Positions 52,457 to 61,027 of a stretch of 64,000 bases of DNA are shown here, piece after piece (position 1 is the first letter of the stretch; the number at the start of each line of letters is the position of its first letter). The stretch is from Microthrixaceae bacterium. GTDB taxonomy: Bacteria > Actinomycetota > Acidimicrobiia > Acidimicrobiales > DATDAH01. The notes under the pieces were generated by a model that saw only the letters and a program-made list of their open reading frames with translations, was not told the DNA's origin and did not search any database. A program made the translations under genes and the position numbers. The stretch lies in assembly GCA_020637195.1 (NCBI GenBank), contig JACJWK010000006.1, positions 1 to 64,000 of the forward strand, given 5' to 3'.

Positions 52457-54721
52457 TCAGTGGAGCAGGACCGGCCCGCCCGGGATCGGGCCCCCCGGCG
52501 TGCCGTCGCCTCTCGCCGCCGAGCCCCAACAGCGCGCCCCGCCCCCCGCGAGGAGGGCGCAGGCGTTGAACCCGCCCACCGCCACCTCGGTGACACCCGT
52601 CAACGCGCCGCTCCCCGACGGCGAGGACACCGCGACGGGGTGCAGCCGGGTCGTGGTGGTCCCGTCGCCGAGTTGGCCGAGAGCGTTCGTCCCCCAGCAC
52701 CGCACCTCACCGATGGTCAGGACCGCGCAGGCGCTCCTCACCAGCGCCTCACCCGAGCCCGGGACGTAGCCGTAGCTCCCTCCGGCGGAGACGTGGGCCA
52801 CCCCCGTCAACGGCGCCGACCCGCTCGGATCGAGGACCACCACCGGTCGCGACCGGTTCGAGCTGGTCCCGTCACCCGTGTGCTGGCCCCAACAACGCGC
52901 TTCGCCCGAGTCCAGGCGTGCGCACGTCAGCCCGCTGCCGGCGCTGACCTCGGCGACGCCGGTGAGCGGCCCGGTGCCCGCCGGGTTCGAGACGACGACC
53001 GCTCGACTCGCGCTGGTCGTGGTGCCGTTGCCGAGCTGTCCTCGACTGTTGCCGCCCCAGCACCGCACCTGGCCCGACGTCAACCGCGCGCACGCGTGGT
53101 CGAGCCCGACCGACAGCTGGGTGACACCGGTGAGCGGACCCTCCCCGTCGACGTCCACGACGCTGGTCGGACGGGTCCGGGCGACGGTGCCGTTCCCGTC
53201 GCCCAACGCGACGACCGCCGCGCCCCAGCAGCGGACCTGTCGGCCGACGCGGGCGCAGGTGAACCCGCTCGCGGCGCTGGGCCCGGTCCCCGTGCCCACC
53301 TCGGCCACGCCGAGGAGCGGGCCCGTTCCGGTGGCGTTGGTCACGACCACGGGACGGGTCGCCGTCGTGGTGGCGGCCACGTCCCCGAGCGGGCCGGTGC
53401 CGACCCCCCAGCACCGGGCCTGACCCGTGGTCAGGCGGGCGCAGGTCCGAGCCGTGTTGCCGCCCGACACGTAATTGCTGCCGGCGGTGTCGATCTGGGT
53501 CACCCCCGTGAGCGGCCCCGAGCCGGTCGGATCCGACACGGCCACGGGTCGCAGGCGATCGGTCGTCGAGCCGTCACCCAGCGCGCCGCTCCCGTTCTCG
53601 CCCCAGCACCTCGCCTCTTCCCCGACGACCACGGCGCAGCCCTGCTGCTGGCCCGCCGCCAGCGAGGTGGCGGGCACCACCGGGCCGGCGAGCTCGTCCC
53701 GGAAGGTGCAGACCACGTGCTCACCGGCGGTGATCGTCACCGTCGCGGTCCTCGTGACGAGGTTCGTCGCCTCCGTCGGCGAGCACGTCAGGCTGGTGAG
53801 GTCGTGGTCGCCGATCGGATCCTGGGTCACGGTGTAGGTCCCGGGCGCCAGGCCCTCCCCCGTGATCGACGACGGCAGGGTCGGGTCGTCGTCGTCGTCG
53901 AGGACGAACTGGCCGCAACCTGAGCCGAGGCAGCTGGTGTACCCGAAGTCCTGCGGCGAGTCGGGCTCGGTGTCGTGCACGATGGTCAGCGACTGGGTCA
54001 CGTTCGTGAACGTGCAGGTGACGACCTCGGTCGGGCCGAGGTCGATGGTCACCCGCCGGGCCGCGAGGTCGACGGTCTCGCCGGTCGAGCAGGTGAGCGA
54101 GGTGAGCGACCAGCTCGCCTCGGCGTCCTGGGTGACCGTGTACTCACCGGGGGTGAGGGGCACCGAGAGCACCCGGTCCGGGTGGGTGGGGTCCTCGTCG
54201 TCGTCCAGGGTGAACGGGCCGCAGCCCGCCGGACCGCAGCCCGTGAAGCCCAGGTCGTGGCCCGAGCCGGACTCCTCGATGATGCGGATGGCCGGGGCGC
54301 GGTCGTAGAACGTGCACGTCACGTGCTCGGTGGGATCCAGCACGATGGTCGCCGTGCCCGACGCCAGGTCGACGTCCTCACCGGTGTCGCAGTCGATGTC
54401 GACGAGGGTCCAGCCCGCGACCGGCGCCTGCTGCACCGTGTAGGTCCCGGGCGAGAGACCACCGCCGGTCACCGAGGAGGGGTGGGTCGGGTCGTCGTCG
54501 TCGTCGTCGAGGACGAACTGGCCACAACCCGAGCCGAGGCAGCTGGTGAACGTCACGTCCTGCGCGGCGTCGGGGATCGAGTCCAACACGACGGTGATGG
54601 ACGGCGCCGGCGGCTCGTCGGCCAGGGCGGGGACCACCGTGACCGGCAGGACGGCGAGGACGGCGAGCGCGGCGGCGATCCCGAGCGGTCTCCGGGACCG
54701 GACGACGACGGACCGCGGCAC
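52457..54721 (-). CDS. Secreted protein with prealbumin-like repeats and RCC1 repeats
   Basis: A 754-residue protein from GTG 54721, with GGAGGGG seven bases upstream. A signal peptide (RRPLGIAAALAVLAVLPVTV, cut near ALA-DEP) leads to three ~105-residue repeats of SpaA/prealbumin type (TSCLGSGCGQFVLDDDDDPT, GTYTVTQDPIGDHDLTSLTC, EHVVCTFRD). Then about six RCC1-type units follow, e.g. HACARLTSGQVRCWGGNSRG and QLGNGTTTSASRAVVVSNPA. Paired Cys within each unit suggest disulfides. It has no sorting signal and ends soon after the last repeat. Likely a cell-surface or exported binding protein. Confidence 0.85.
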   Translation of the reverse strand: MPRSVVVRSRRPLGIAAALAVLAVLPVTVVPALADEPPAPSITVVLDSIPDAAQDVTFTSCLGSGCGQFVLDDDDDDPTHPSSVTGGGLSPGTYTVQQAPVAGWTLVDIDCDTGEDVDLASGTATIVLDPTEHVTCTFYDRAPAIRIIEESGSGHDLGFTGCGPAGCGPFTLDDDEDPTHPDRVLSVPLTPGEYTVTQDAEASWSLTSLTCSTGETVDLAARRVTIDLGPTEVVTCTFTNVTQSLTIVHDTEPDSPQDFGYTSCLGSGCGQFVLDDDDDPTLPSSITGEGLAPGTYTVTQDPIGDHDLTSLTCSPTEATNLVTRTATVTITAGEHVVCTFRDELAGPVVPATSLAAGQQQGCAVVVGEEARCWGENGSGALGDGSTTDRLRPVAVSDPTGSGPLTGVTQIDTAGSNYVSGGNTARTCARLTTGQARCWGVGTGPLGDVAATTTATRPVVVTNATGTGPLLGVAEVGTGTGPSAASGFTCARVGRQVRCWGAAVVALGDGNGTVARTRPTSVVDVDGEGPLTGVTQLSVGLDHACARLTSGQVRCWGGNSRGQLGNGTTTSASRAVVVSNPAGTGPLTGVAEVSAGSGLTCARLDSGEARCWGQHTGDGTSSNRSRPVVVLDPSGSAPLTGVAHVSAGGSYGYVPGSGEALVRSACAVLTIGEVRCWGTNALGQLGDGTTTTRLHPVAVSSPSGSGALTGVTEVAVGGFNACALLAGGGARCWGSAARGDGTPGGPIPGGPVLLH

Positions 54722-54852
54722 GATCACCCCTCCCCCGGGCGTTCCACGTGGCGACGCTACTCGCGCGGCACCGCGGGCGTCCGCTGGCGGGCGCGGCGCC
54801 GCTGGGGCAACGTGTCGGTCATGGGCGGTGCGAGCCACGAGCCATCCGGGCG

Positions 54853-55545
54853 ATGAGGACCCCCGAGTCGCGCCTGCGCTGGATCGCGCGCTTCTGCAAG
54901 GTCGCCACCGCGCCCTTCGTCCGCTACGACGTGCGGGGCGGCGCGTGCGCCCCCGAGCTCGAGGTGGGCATCGTCGCCGCGAACCACCGCAGCCTCTTCG
55001 ACGTCGTGGCCGGCCTGATCGCCCTGCACCACTTCCGCCGCTACGTGCGCGTGCTGATCGCCCGGGAGTACTTCGAGAAGCGCCTCATGGGCCTGCTCTG
55101 CCGGGCCATCGGGGCCATCCCCGTCGACCGCGGCGACTCGGGGCCGGTGCTCGACGCCGCCGTCGCCGCGCTCCGCGACGGCATCCCGCTGCTGATCATG
55201 CCCGAGGGGCGGCTGCACTGGGACCCCGACCGGCCCCTCTCCACGGGCCGGGCCAAGACCGGGATCTCGCGCCTCGCGGTCGGCGCCGAGGTGCCGGTGC
55301 TGCCGGCGGGCCTCGTCGGCACCCAGCACGTGTGGCCGGCCGACCGGCCCCTCCCGCGGATGAACCCGTTCCGCCGCCGGCGCCTCGTCGTGGTCGAGGT
55401 GGCCGACGAGCCGCTGTGGCTCACCGGGGACGACCATCCCGACAACACCGAGCGGGTCATGGCCGAGATCCGGTCCCTGATGGCGGCCGGCGAGGCCCGC
55501 CTCGCCGCCGCCACCGGCCGGGCCCTGCCCGAGGCGCGGTCGTGA
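54853..55545 (+). CDS. 1-acylglycerol-3-phosphate acyltransferase (PlsC-like)
   Basis: A 230-residue protein from ATG 54853. The LPLAT catalytic motif NHRSLFDVVAG (HxxxxD) and the substrate motif IMPEGRLHWDP (PEG) are both present, with IGAIPVDRGDSGPVLDAAVA between them. It would acylate lysophosphatidate or a related acceptor at the membrane. It overlaps the thioesterase gene by four bases and diverges from the RCC1 protein gene. It interrupts the usual recF-DUF721 order. Confidence 0.88.
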   Translation: MRTPESRLRWIARFCKVATAPFVRYDVRGGACAPELEVGIVAANHRSLFDVVAGLIALHHFRRYVRVLIAREYFEKRLMGLLCRAIGAIPVDRGDSGPVLDAAVAALRDGIPLLIMPEGRLHWDPDRPLSTGRAKTGISRLAVGAEVPVLPAGLVGTQHVWPADRPLPRMNPFRRRRLVVVEVADEPLWLTGDDHPDNTERVMAEIRSLMAAGEARLAAATGRALPEARS

Positions 55546-55973
55546 GCCCCTCCGCCTGGCCGCTGCACGTGCCCGTCACGGTGCGCACCTTCGACATCGA
55601 CTTCGCCGGCCACGTGTCGAACATCGTCTACCTCCAGTGGCTCGAGATCGCCCGCACCGAGCTGCTCGAGGCGGTGGGCCTGCCCGTCCCCACCCTCGTC
55701 GACGAGGGCTTCGCCCCCGTGGTGGCCCGCACCGAGATCGAGTACCGGCGTCCCGTGGTGCTGGGCGACCCGGTCACGGTCCACCTCGGTCTCTCCCGGC
55801 TGCGGGCACTGTCCGCCCAGGTCGAGTTCGAGGTCCGGGCCGGCGACACGCTGGCGGCCACCGCCCGTCAGCTCGGCGTCTTCGTCACCCTCGCGACGGG
55901 CCGGCCCCGGCGCCTCGAGCCCGAGCTCCGCGACCGCTTCCTCCCCTACCTGCTCACCCCGCAGGGCGGCTGA
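55542..55973 (+). CDS. Acyl-CoA thioesterase, hotdog (4HBT) family
   Basis: A 143-residue hotdog-fold protein from GTG 55542, in GTGA overlap with the acyltransferase stop. The 4HBT signature VRTFDIDFAGHVSNIVYLQW includes the catalytic Asp, and ARTEIEYRRPVVLGDPVTVH is the second strand pair. It hydrolyses acyl-thioesters, probably acyl-CoA. Coupling to the acyltransferase points to acyl-chain handling for lipid synthesis or turnover. Confidence 0.87.
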   Translation: MSPSAWPLHVPVTVRTFDIDFAGHVSNIVYLQWLEIARTELLEAVGLPVPTLVDEGFAPVVARTEIEYRRPVVLGDPVTVHLGLSRLRALSAQVEFEVRAGDTLAATARQLGVFVTLATGRPRRLEPELRDRFLPYLLTPQGG

Positions 55974-56025
55974 CCCACCGCACCCCCTCCGGGGCGGGGG
56001 TGGCGTCCGACGAGCCGGCGCCGCT

Positions 56026-57126
56026 TCACCGGCCGGCGCCGGGCCCGACCGACCCGTCGGCCACCCGCAGGACCGCCTCGGGATGCGCGGACGGGGGCAG
56101 CGCCCCGGCGGTGGTGACGATGGTCTGGGCGCCCGTGGCCAGCAGGTGGGTGACGAGCGCGTCGCAGCGGGCGGGGTCGAGCTCGGAGAACACGTCGTCG
56201 AGCAGGAGCACCGGCGGCGTGCCGGTGGCGTCCGAGACCAACCGGTGGGCGGCCAGGCGCAGCGCGAGCGCGAGCGAGCGCTGCTCGCCCTGGGAGGCGT
56301 GGGTGCGCGCCGGGAGCCCCCCGATCGAGAAGGCGACCTCGTCGCGGTGCGGGCCCACCAGGGTGACCCGGCGGCGCAGCTCCTCGTCCCGGGCGGCGGC
56401 GAGCGTGCCGGCCAGGCCGGCCTCGCTCCCCCACCAGGACGACTCGTACTCGGCCCCCACCTCGACCGCCTCGCCGGCGAGGTCGGCGTAGGCCCTGGCC
56501 AGGTAGGGGGCCAGGGCGCCGAGCAGGTCCACACGACGGGCACCCAGGCGCGTGCCGGCGTCGGCCAGCTTGGCGTCCCACACGTCGAGGGTCAGCGCCA
56601 CCTCGTCGGACAGGCGGCCGGCTGCCTGCTTCAGCAGGGCGTTGCGCTGGCGCAGCACGCGGTCCACCTCGCTGCGCAGCTCGTCGTTCTTCGGTGACAG
56701 GGCGACGAGGGTGTCGTCGAGGAAACGACGCCGTCCGGCGGGACCGGCCTTGACCAGCGCGAGGTCGTCCGGGGCGAACACGGACACCCGGAGCGCGCCG
56801 AGCAGGTCACGACTGCGCTGGACCCGCTGGCGGTTGACCTGGAGCCGTGAGCGTCCCCCCGGCACGATCTCGGCCTCGACCAGCAGCTCGCGGTCGTCGC
56901 GGACGATCTCGGCCCGCACCACCGCCGTGGGCCGGCCCGAGCGCACGAGGGCCTCGGTGGGGGCGCCGCGGAACGACGACAGGGTGGCGAGGTAGGCGAC
57001 GGCCTCCAGCAGGTTCGACTTGCCCTGCCCGTTGTCGCCGACGACGGCGGTGAGGCCGGGCGCGAACGCGACGTCGGCGGATCCGTAGCTGCGGAAGTCG
57101 CTGAGCCAGAGCCGGCGGAGATGCAC
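56026..57126 (-). CDS. recF: DNA repair ATPase RecF
   Basis: A 366-residue SMC-like ATPase from GTG 57126. Walker A is VVGDNGQGKSNLLEAVAYLA, the signature region THASQGEQRSLALALRLA, and Walker B LLLDDVFSELDP. The opening HLRRLWLSDFRSYG is typical of RecF. It loads RecA at gapped DNA with RecO and RecR. It lies 8 bp after dnaN in the conserved dnaA-dnaN-recF order. Confidence 0.97.
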   Translation of the reverse strand: MHLRRLWLSDFRSYGSADVAFAPGLTAVVGDNGQGKSNLLEAVAYLATLSSFRGAPTEALVRSGRPTAVVRAEIVRDDRELLVEAEIVPGGRSRLQVNRQRVQRSRDLLGALRVSVFAPDDLALVKAGPAGRRRFLDDTLVALSPKNDELRSEVDRVLRQRNALLKQAAGRLSDEVALTLDVWDAKLADAGTRLGARRVDLLGALAPYLARAYADLAGEAVEVGAEYESSWWGSEAGLAGTLAAARDEELRRRVTLVGPHRDEVAFSIGGLPARTHASQGEQRSLALALRLAAHRLVSDATGTPPVLLLDDVFSELDPARCDALVTHLLATGAQTIVTTAGALPPSAHPEAVLRVADGSVGPGAGR

Positions 57127-57134
57127 CCCGGCCG

Positions 57135-58229
57135 CTAGGAGACCCGGACCGGCATCAACAGGTAGAGGAAGTCGGGGCTGTCCGGCGAGCGCAGCAGGGC
57201 GGGCTTCAGCGCATCGATGGTCTCGAGGGTGATCTCGTCGCCCTGGGTGACCTCGGCGCCCTGGATGAGGAACTCGGGGTTGAACGCGACGGTCAACTCG
57301 GTGCCGTCGAAGGTGGCGTCGAGCTCCTCGTGGGCCTGGCCGACGTCCTGGGTGACGGCCAACAGCTCGAGGCCGTCGGGCTTCATGACCAGGCGGACCG
57401 GGGTGGACTCCCGGGCCATGAGACGCACCCGGCGCACCGCGTCGAGCAGCACCTCCCGTCCCACGGTGAGGCGGTTGGGGTGGCTGGCCGGGATGAGGCC
57501 GCGGTAGTTGGGGAACTCGCCCTCGATCAGTCGGGTGCTGAGGCGGACGTCACCGATCTCGAAGGCGGCGTCGCGCTCGCCGAGGCGGAGGGTCACCTGC
57601 TCGGCGTCACCGAGGAGGCGGCCGAGCTCGCCCAGCGCGCGCGAGGGCACGAGGACCGTCTGGCCCTCGGCGAGGACCGACGTGCCCGGCAGGTCGCGCA
57701 CCGCCAGCCGGTACGAGTCCGTGGCCACGAGGCGGAGCCCCGACTCCTCGGCCGCGAGCAGCACGCCGGTCAGGATCGGGCGCGAGTCGTCGGCCGACGC
57801 GGCGGGCACCACCTGGTGCAGCGCGGCGGCGAACTCGGCGGCCGAGAGCGTGACGGCGTCGCCGGCCGGCTCGGCGAGGTGGGGGAACTCGTCCGCGGGG
57901 ATGAGCCGCACCGAGAAGTCCGAGCGGCCCGAGGTGATGCGCACCTCGTCGTCGGCCATCTCGACGCCCACCGCGCCGGGCTCGAGGGACCGGACGATGT
58001 CGGAGGCGAGCTTGGCGGGTACGACCGCGACGCCGTCGGTCTCGCCGTTGACGGTGACCGAGACCGAGATGGTCAGGTCGAGGTCGCTGCCGGTCAGGGT
58101 GAGGCGGTCGCCGGCGAGCTCGGCCCGCACCCCCGACAGCACCGGCAGGGCGCCCCCGCGGCTGGCCGCGGCCCGGCCCGCGGTGGTGACGGCCTCGGTG
58201 AGGACGTCTCGCTCACAACGGAACTTCAC
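57135..58229 (-). CDS. dnaN: DNA polymerase III beta clamp
   Basis: A 364-residue protein. GTG 58229 is chosen because GGGAGG lies seven bases upstream; an ATG at 58244 lies before that site. Three repeated clamp domains are visible: KFRCERDVLTEAVTTAGRAA, LSAAEFAAALHQVVPAASAD and LTVGREVLLDAVRRVRLMAR, ending PDFLYLLMPVRV. It is the ring that tethers replicative polymerase to DNA. It is followed by recF and separated from dnaA by a 274-bp candidate origin. Confidence 0.97.
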   Translation of the reverse strand: MKFRCERDVLTEAVTTAGRAAASRGGALPVLSGVRAELAGDRLTLTGSDLDLTISVSVTVNGETDGVAVVPAKLASDIVRSLEPGAVGVEMADDEVRITSGRSDFSVRLIPADEFPHLAEPAGDAVTLSAAEFAAALHQVVPAASADDSRPILTGVLLAAEESGLRLVATDSYRLAVRDLPGTSVLAEGQTVLVPSRALGELGRLLGDAEQVTLRLGERDAAFEIGDVRLSTRLIEGEFPNYRGLIPASHPNRLTVGREVLLDAVRRVRLMARESTPVRLVMKPDGLELLAVTQDVGQAHEELDATFDGTELTVAFNPEFLIQGAEVTQGDEITLETIDALKPALLRSPDSPDFLYLLMPVRVS

Positions 58230-58503
58230 AGTGGATCCTCCCATCGGAACGTGCCGGTGGTCGTGGGATGTCTACGCGATGACAGTAGTAAGGGATGTGG
58301 ATTGTGGACGACGACGCGTTCTCGCAGGTCAGCGACGCTATCGGGCCGCGCGGGCCGTCCCCAGGGATGGCGCGGTGCCCACGGGTGGCGTGTCGGTGGG
58401 CGGGTCGCCTGGGGGAAACCGGCTGGTCATCCACCGGCCGTCCCCGAGCCGCCCACAGGGGCGGTGGACGCGTGGGGGGCGAGGCTCCGCGACGCGGAGC
58501 GCC
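58230..58503. other. dnaA-dnaN intergenic region, candidate oriC
   Basis: This gene-free 274 bp holds DnaA-box-like nonamers: TGTGGATTG (58296-58304) and TGTGGACGA (about 58303-58311) in the same orientation, and TCATCCACC (58427-58435) in the other. GTAGTAAGG at 58285-58293 is the only AT-richer patch. Actinobacterial origins usually lie exactly here, but the boxes are few and imperfect. Confidence 0.55.
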
Positions 58504-58505
58504 TC
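58481..58505 (-). terminator. Hairpin at the end of dnaA
   Basis: GAGGCTCCGC (58481-58490) pairs with GCGGAGC...GCCTC (58494-58505) with a 2-base bulge and a GAC loop. It abuts the dnaA stop codon, so it may terminate dnaA transcription before the origin region. Confidence 0.55.
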
Positions 58506-60024
58506 ACTCCCCCGCCTTGATGGTCTCGATCAGCTCGGTGACCTGGTCGTAGATCTGGCGCCGCTCCTTCATGAGCGTCTCGATCTTGCGGACCGCGTGG
58601 ATCACCGTGGTGTGGTCCCGACCGCCGAACACCTCGGCGATGGCGGGGTAGCTGAGGTCGGTGAGCTCCCGGCAGGCGTACATGCCGATCTGGCGGGCGG
58701 TCACGAGCGGTCGCCGCCGGCTCTGGCCGCGGATGTCGTCGACGCTGAAGTCGAACATGGCGGCGGTGGCCTCGAGGATCGTGGCCGGGGTGATGGCCCG
58801 CTGCTCGCGCTCGCCGAGCACGGGGGCGAGCACCCGCTCGGCGAGCGCCGCCGACAGGGGCTCGTCGTTCAGGGTGGAGAACGCGGCGACCCGGTTGAGG
58901 GCGCCCTCGAGCTCGCGGATGTTCGCGGTGATGTTGGTGGCGATGAACTCGAGGACGTCGTCGGGGATGTGGACGCTCTCCTGCTCCGCCTTCTTGCCGA
59001 GGATGGCGAGCCGGGTCTCGAGCTCGGGCGGCTGGATGTCGGTGATGAGGCCCATCTTGAACCGGCTGCGCAGGCGCACCTCGAGGGTCGAGATCGCGTC
59101 GGGGGGCCGGTCGGACGAGAGCACGATCTGGTTGCCGCTCTCGTGGAGCTGGTTGAAGGTGTGGAAGAACTCCTCCTGGAGCTGCTCCTTGCCCTCCATG
59201 AACTGGATGTCGTCGACGAGCAGCACCTCGATCTCGCGGTAGCGACGCTTGAACTCGTCGGCGGTGCCCGAGCGGATCGAGTGCACGAACTGGTTGAGGA
59301 ACGTCTCGGTCGAGACGTAGCGCACGCGGTAGGTCGGGTAGTGCGTGCGCACGTAGTTGGCGATGGCGTGCAGGAGGTGGGTCTTGCCGAGGCCGCTCTC
59401 GCCGTAGATGAACAGCGGGTTGTAGGACAGGCCCGGGGTCTCGGCCACCTTGAAGGCGGCGGCGTGCGAGAAGCGGTTGGACGAGCCGGTGACGAACGCG
59501 TCGAAGGTGTAGCGGGGGTTGACCCGGTCGCGCTGGAGCCGCGGGGTGCGCAGGTCGCCATCGGTCTCGAGGACGGCGCGCTCGGCCGGGGCCCCGGGGG
59601 CGAGCGGCACGTCGCCGTCGGCCCGGGCCGGGCCAAGGCCGCCGAGCAGGTCGTCGGCGGCGCGGTGCAGGTCGAGGCCGCCCGCCGCCTCGAACGGGGG
59701 CAGGTCCACCACCGTGGCCGCCGCGGACTCGTCGACGCGCAGCTCGACCTCGTACGGGGGCAGGCCCGCGTCGGCCAGCGCGTCGTGGACGAGCGACAGG
59801 TAGCGGGCCTCGATGCGCTCCTTGGCCACGGTGCTCGGCACCGCGAGGACGAGGCACTCGTCGGTGAGGTCGAGTTGGCGGGCGTCTTGGAAGGCCATCG
59901 CCCAGACCGCGCCGGACACCTGGGGCCGCAGCATCTCGGCGCAACGGTCCCAGGCGGTGCGACCCCCGGTCCCTTCGTTGCGGTCCCCGTCTGCTGCAGC
60001 TACTCCCACCACTCCACCTCTCAC
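58504..60024 (-). CDS. dnaA: Chromosomal replication initiator DnaA
   Basis: A 506-residue protein from GTG 60024; GTGs at 60012 and 60009 are close alternatives. Domain I is at ~25-100, a variable linker follows, then the AAA+ domain with Walker A IYGESGLGKTHLLHAIANYV, Walker B VLLVDDIQFMEGKEQLQEEF and sensor 2 ITANIRELEGALNRVAAFS. The C-terminal DNA-binding domain ends with the signature FGGRDHTTVIHAVRKIETLM. It binds DnaA boxes and melts the origin. It diverges from rpmH; box-like sites lie both upstream and downstream. Confidence 0.98.
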   Translation of the reverse strand: MRGGVVGVAAADGDRNEGTGGRTAWDRCAEMLRPQVSGAVWAMAFQDARQLDLTDECLVLAVPSTVAKERIEARYLSLVHDALADAGLPPYEVELRVDESAAATVVDLPPFEAAGGLDLHRAADDLLGGLGPARADGDVPLAPGAPAERAVLETDGDLRTPRLQRDRVNPRYTFDAFVTGSSNRFSHAAAFKVAETPGLSYNPLFIYGESGLGKTHLLHAIANYVRTHYPTYRVRYVSTETFLNQFVHSIRSGTADEFKRRYREIEVLLVDDIQFMEGKEQLQEEFFHTFNQLHESGNQIVLSSDRPPDAISTLEVRLRSRFKMGLITDIQPPELETRLAILGKKAEQESVHIPDDVLEFIATNITANIRELEGALNRVAAFSTLNDEPLSAALAERVLAPVLGEREQRAITPATILEATAAMFDFSVDDIRGQSRRRPLVTARQIGMYACRELTDLSYPAIAEVFGGRDHTTVIHAVRKIETLMKERRQIYDQVTELIETIKAGE

Positions 60025-60050
60025 TGAACGCGGTCCGCGATCTCACTCGA

Positions 60051-60081
60051 CGTCCACAAGACGATCCACACCTGTGGAAAA
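60051..60081. promoter_or_regulatory. DnaA-box cluster upstream of dnaA
   Basis: CGTCCACAA (60051-60059), CGATCCACA (60062-60070) and TGTGGAAAA (60073-60081) lie in 31 bp. The last is the reverse of TTTTCCACA, one mismatch from the consensus TTATCCACA; the others keep the CCACA core. Their position 27-57 bases before the dnaA start suits autoregulation by DnaA. Confidence 0.65.
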
Positions 60082-60338
60082 CGTCGTGGAAGTCCCCGCC
60101 CGAGGGGCTGCTGCGGAAGGGCACCAGGGTGCCGGGCATTGCGGTTGTCCGGTGCGTCCTGGCCCCGCTCGAGGCGGCGGCGAGGGCGTTCGGCGCAACC
60201 TAGCACCGGCCTGCCCCCTCTGCGAACGGAGTGCTGGCGACCGTCGTCCTCCCTGGTCAGGGCCACTTTCCGGGCAGTCAGCAGCGCGACGGACCGCGCC
60301 CGCCGGCCCCCCGCCGACGTAGGCGACGGGTGCGAGGC

Positions 60339-60368
60339 TTGCCGTTCGGAGCGGCCCGCCTCTAGCGT
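60339..60368 (+). promoter_or_regulatory. Probable rpmH promoter
   Basis: TTGCCG (60339-60344) and TAGCGT (60363-60368) are separated by 18 bp and fit actinobacterial housekeeping hexamers (TTGnnn / TAnnnT). The start codon of rpmH is ~175 bases downstream, implying a long leader. Confidence 0.45.
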
Positions 60369-60543
60369 GGGGAAAACCTGTGTCGACGATCGGTGCCGGA
60401 CCTCGGGTCCCCCCACCGGCCGCGCGCCCGGGCCGGCTCGGCGGGCGTACCGTCGTTCCCATCCCCGGCGAATCGACGTGTCTCTCCCCCGTCGGGCCCC
60501 GGCCCTGACCGCCGAAAAGCCGATTCCAACAAGAAGGTGCCCA

Positions 60544-60678
60544 GTGAAGCGGACCTACCAACCGAACGCCTCCAAGCGGGCCAAGCGCCACGGCTTCCGC
60601 CACCGCATGTCGACCAAGGCGGGCCGCCGCATCATCGCCGCCCGGCGGCGCAAGGGGCGCGCCCGCCTGTCGGCCTGA
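60544..60678 (+). CDS. rpmH: 50S ribosomal protein L34
   Basis: A 44-residue highly basic protein from GTG 60544. KRTYQPNASKRAKRHGFRHR and MSTKAGRRIIAARRRKGRAR are the canonical L34 sequence. It is a 50S subunit protein. It heads the rpmH-rnpA-yidD-yidC-jag-rsmG run that is conserved next to dnaA. Confidence 0.98.
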   Translation: MKRTYQPNASKRAKRHGFRHRMSTKAGRRIIAARRRKGRARLSA

Positions 60679-60688
60679 GCCCGAAGCC

Positions 60689-61027
60689 CTGCTGCACCGC
60701 ATCCGTGACCGGACCACGTTCGTCGAACTGGGACGGCGGGGTCGACGGGCCCGGGAGGGCCCGGTGACCGTCGCCCACCTCGCCGACGGGTCGTCCCCGC
60801 CCCGCGTCGCGTTCGCGGTCGGGCGGCGCGTCGGGCCGGCGGTGGTGCGCAACCGCGTCCGCCGCCGCCTCCGCTCGGTGCTGGCCGAGGAGGTGGCCAC
60901 CCGCGGTGGCCTGGCGCCCGGGCCGGGTGCCTACCTGGTGAGCGTCCGCCCCGCGGCGGCCGACGCGTCCTTCGACGAGCTCGGCGCGGCGGTGCGCGGT
61001 GCGCTCGCACGGCTGGCCGGGTCATGA
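60689..61027 (+). CDS. rnpA: Ribonuclease P protein component, probable CTG start
   Basis: The conserved RNR region AVVRNRVRRRLRSVL and RVAFAVGRRVGPA identify RnpA. The only ordinary start in frame is GTG 60764, giving 87 residues and removing the N-terminal helix and first strand. The same frame continues upstream with RnpA-like LLHRIRDRTTFVELGRRGRR and AREGPVTVAHL, back to CTG 60689 or CTG 60692, 10-13 bases after the rpmH stop. That start gives ~112 residues, the usual length. No ATG, GTG or TTG occurs earlier in this frame before it runs deep into rpmH. It processes tRNA 5' ends with the RNase P RNA. Confidence 0.85.
   Translation: MLHRIRDRTTFVELGRRGRRAREGPVTVAHLADGSSPPRVAFAVGRRVGPAVVRNRVRRRLRSVLAEEVATRGGLAPGPGAYLVSVRPAAADASFDELGAAVRGALARLAGS

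Larger units (their letters stand above)
60025..60543. other. dnaA-rpmH intergenic region
   Basis: This gene-free 519-bp stretch separates leftward and rightward replication-linked genes. Near dnaA it carries a cluster of DnaA-box-like sites at 60051-60081. The rpmH promoter lies at 60339-60368. The centre (60090-60330) shows no coding frame I trust and no clear repeat. It may form part of the origin or serve mainly as divergent promoters. Confidence 0.6.

Noticed and set aside
60764..61027. rnpA as an 87-residue protein starting at GTG 60764
   Set aside because: Conserved RnpA sequence continues upstream in the same frame, and the shorter form would lack the N-terminal helix and strand.
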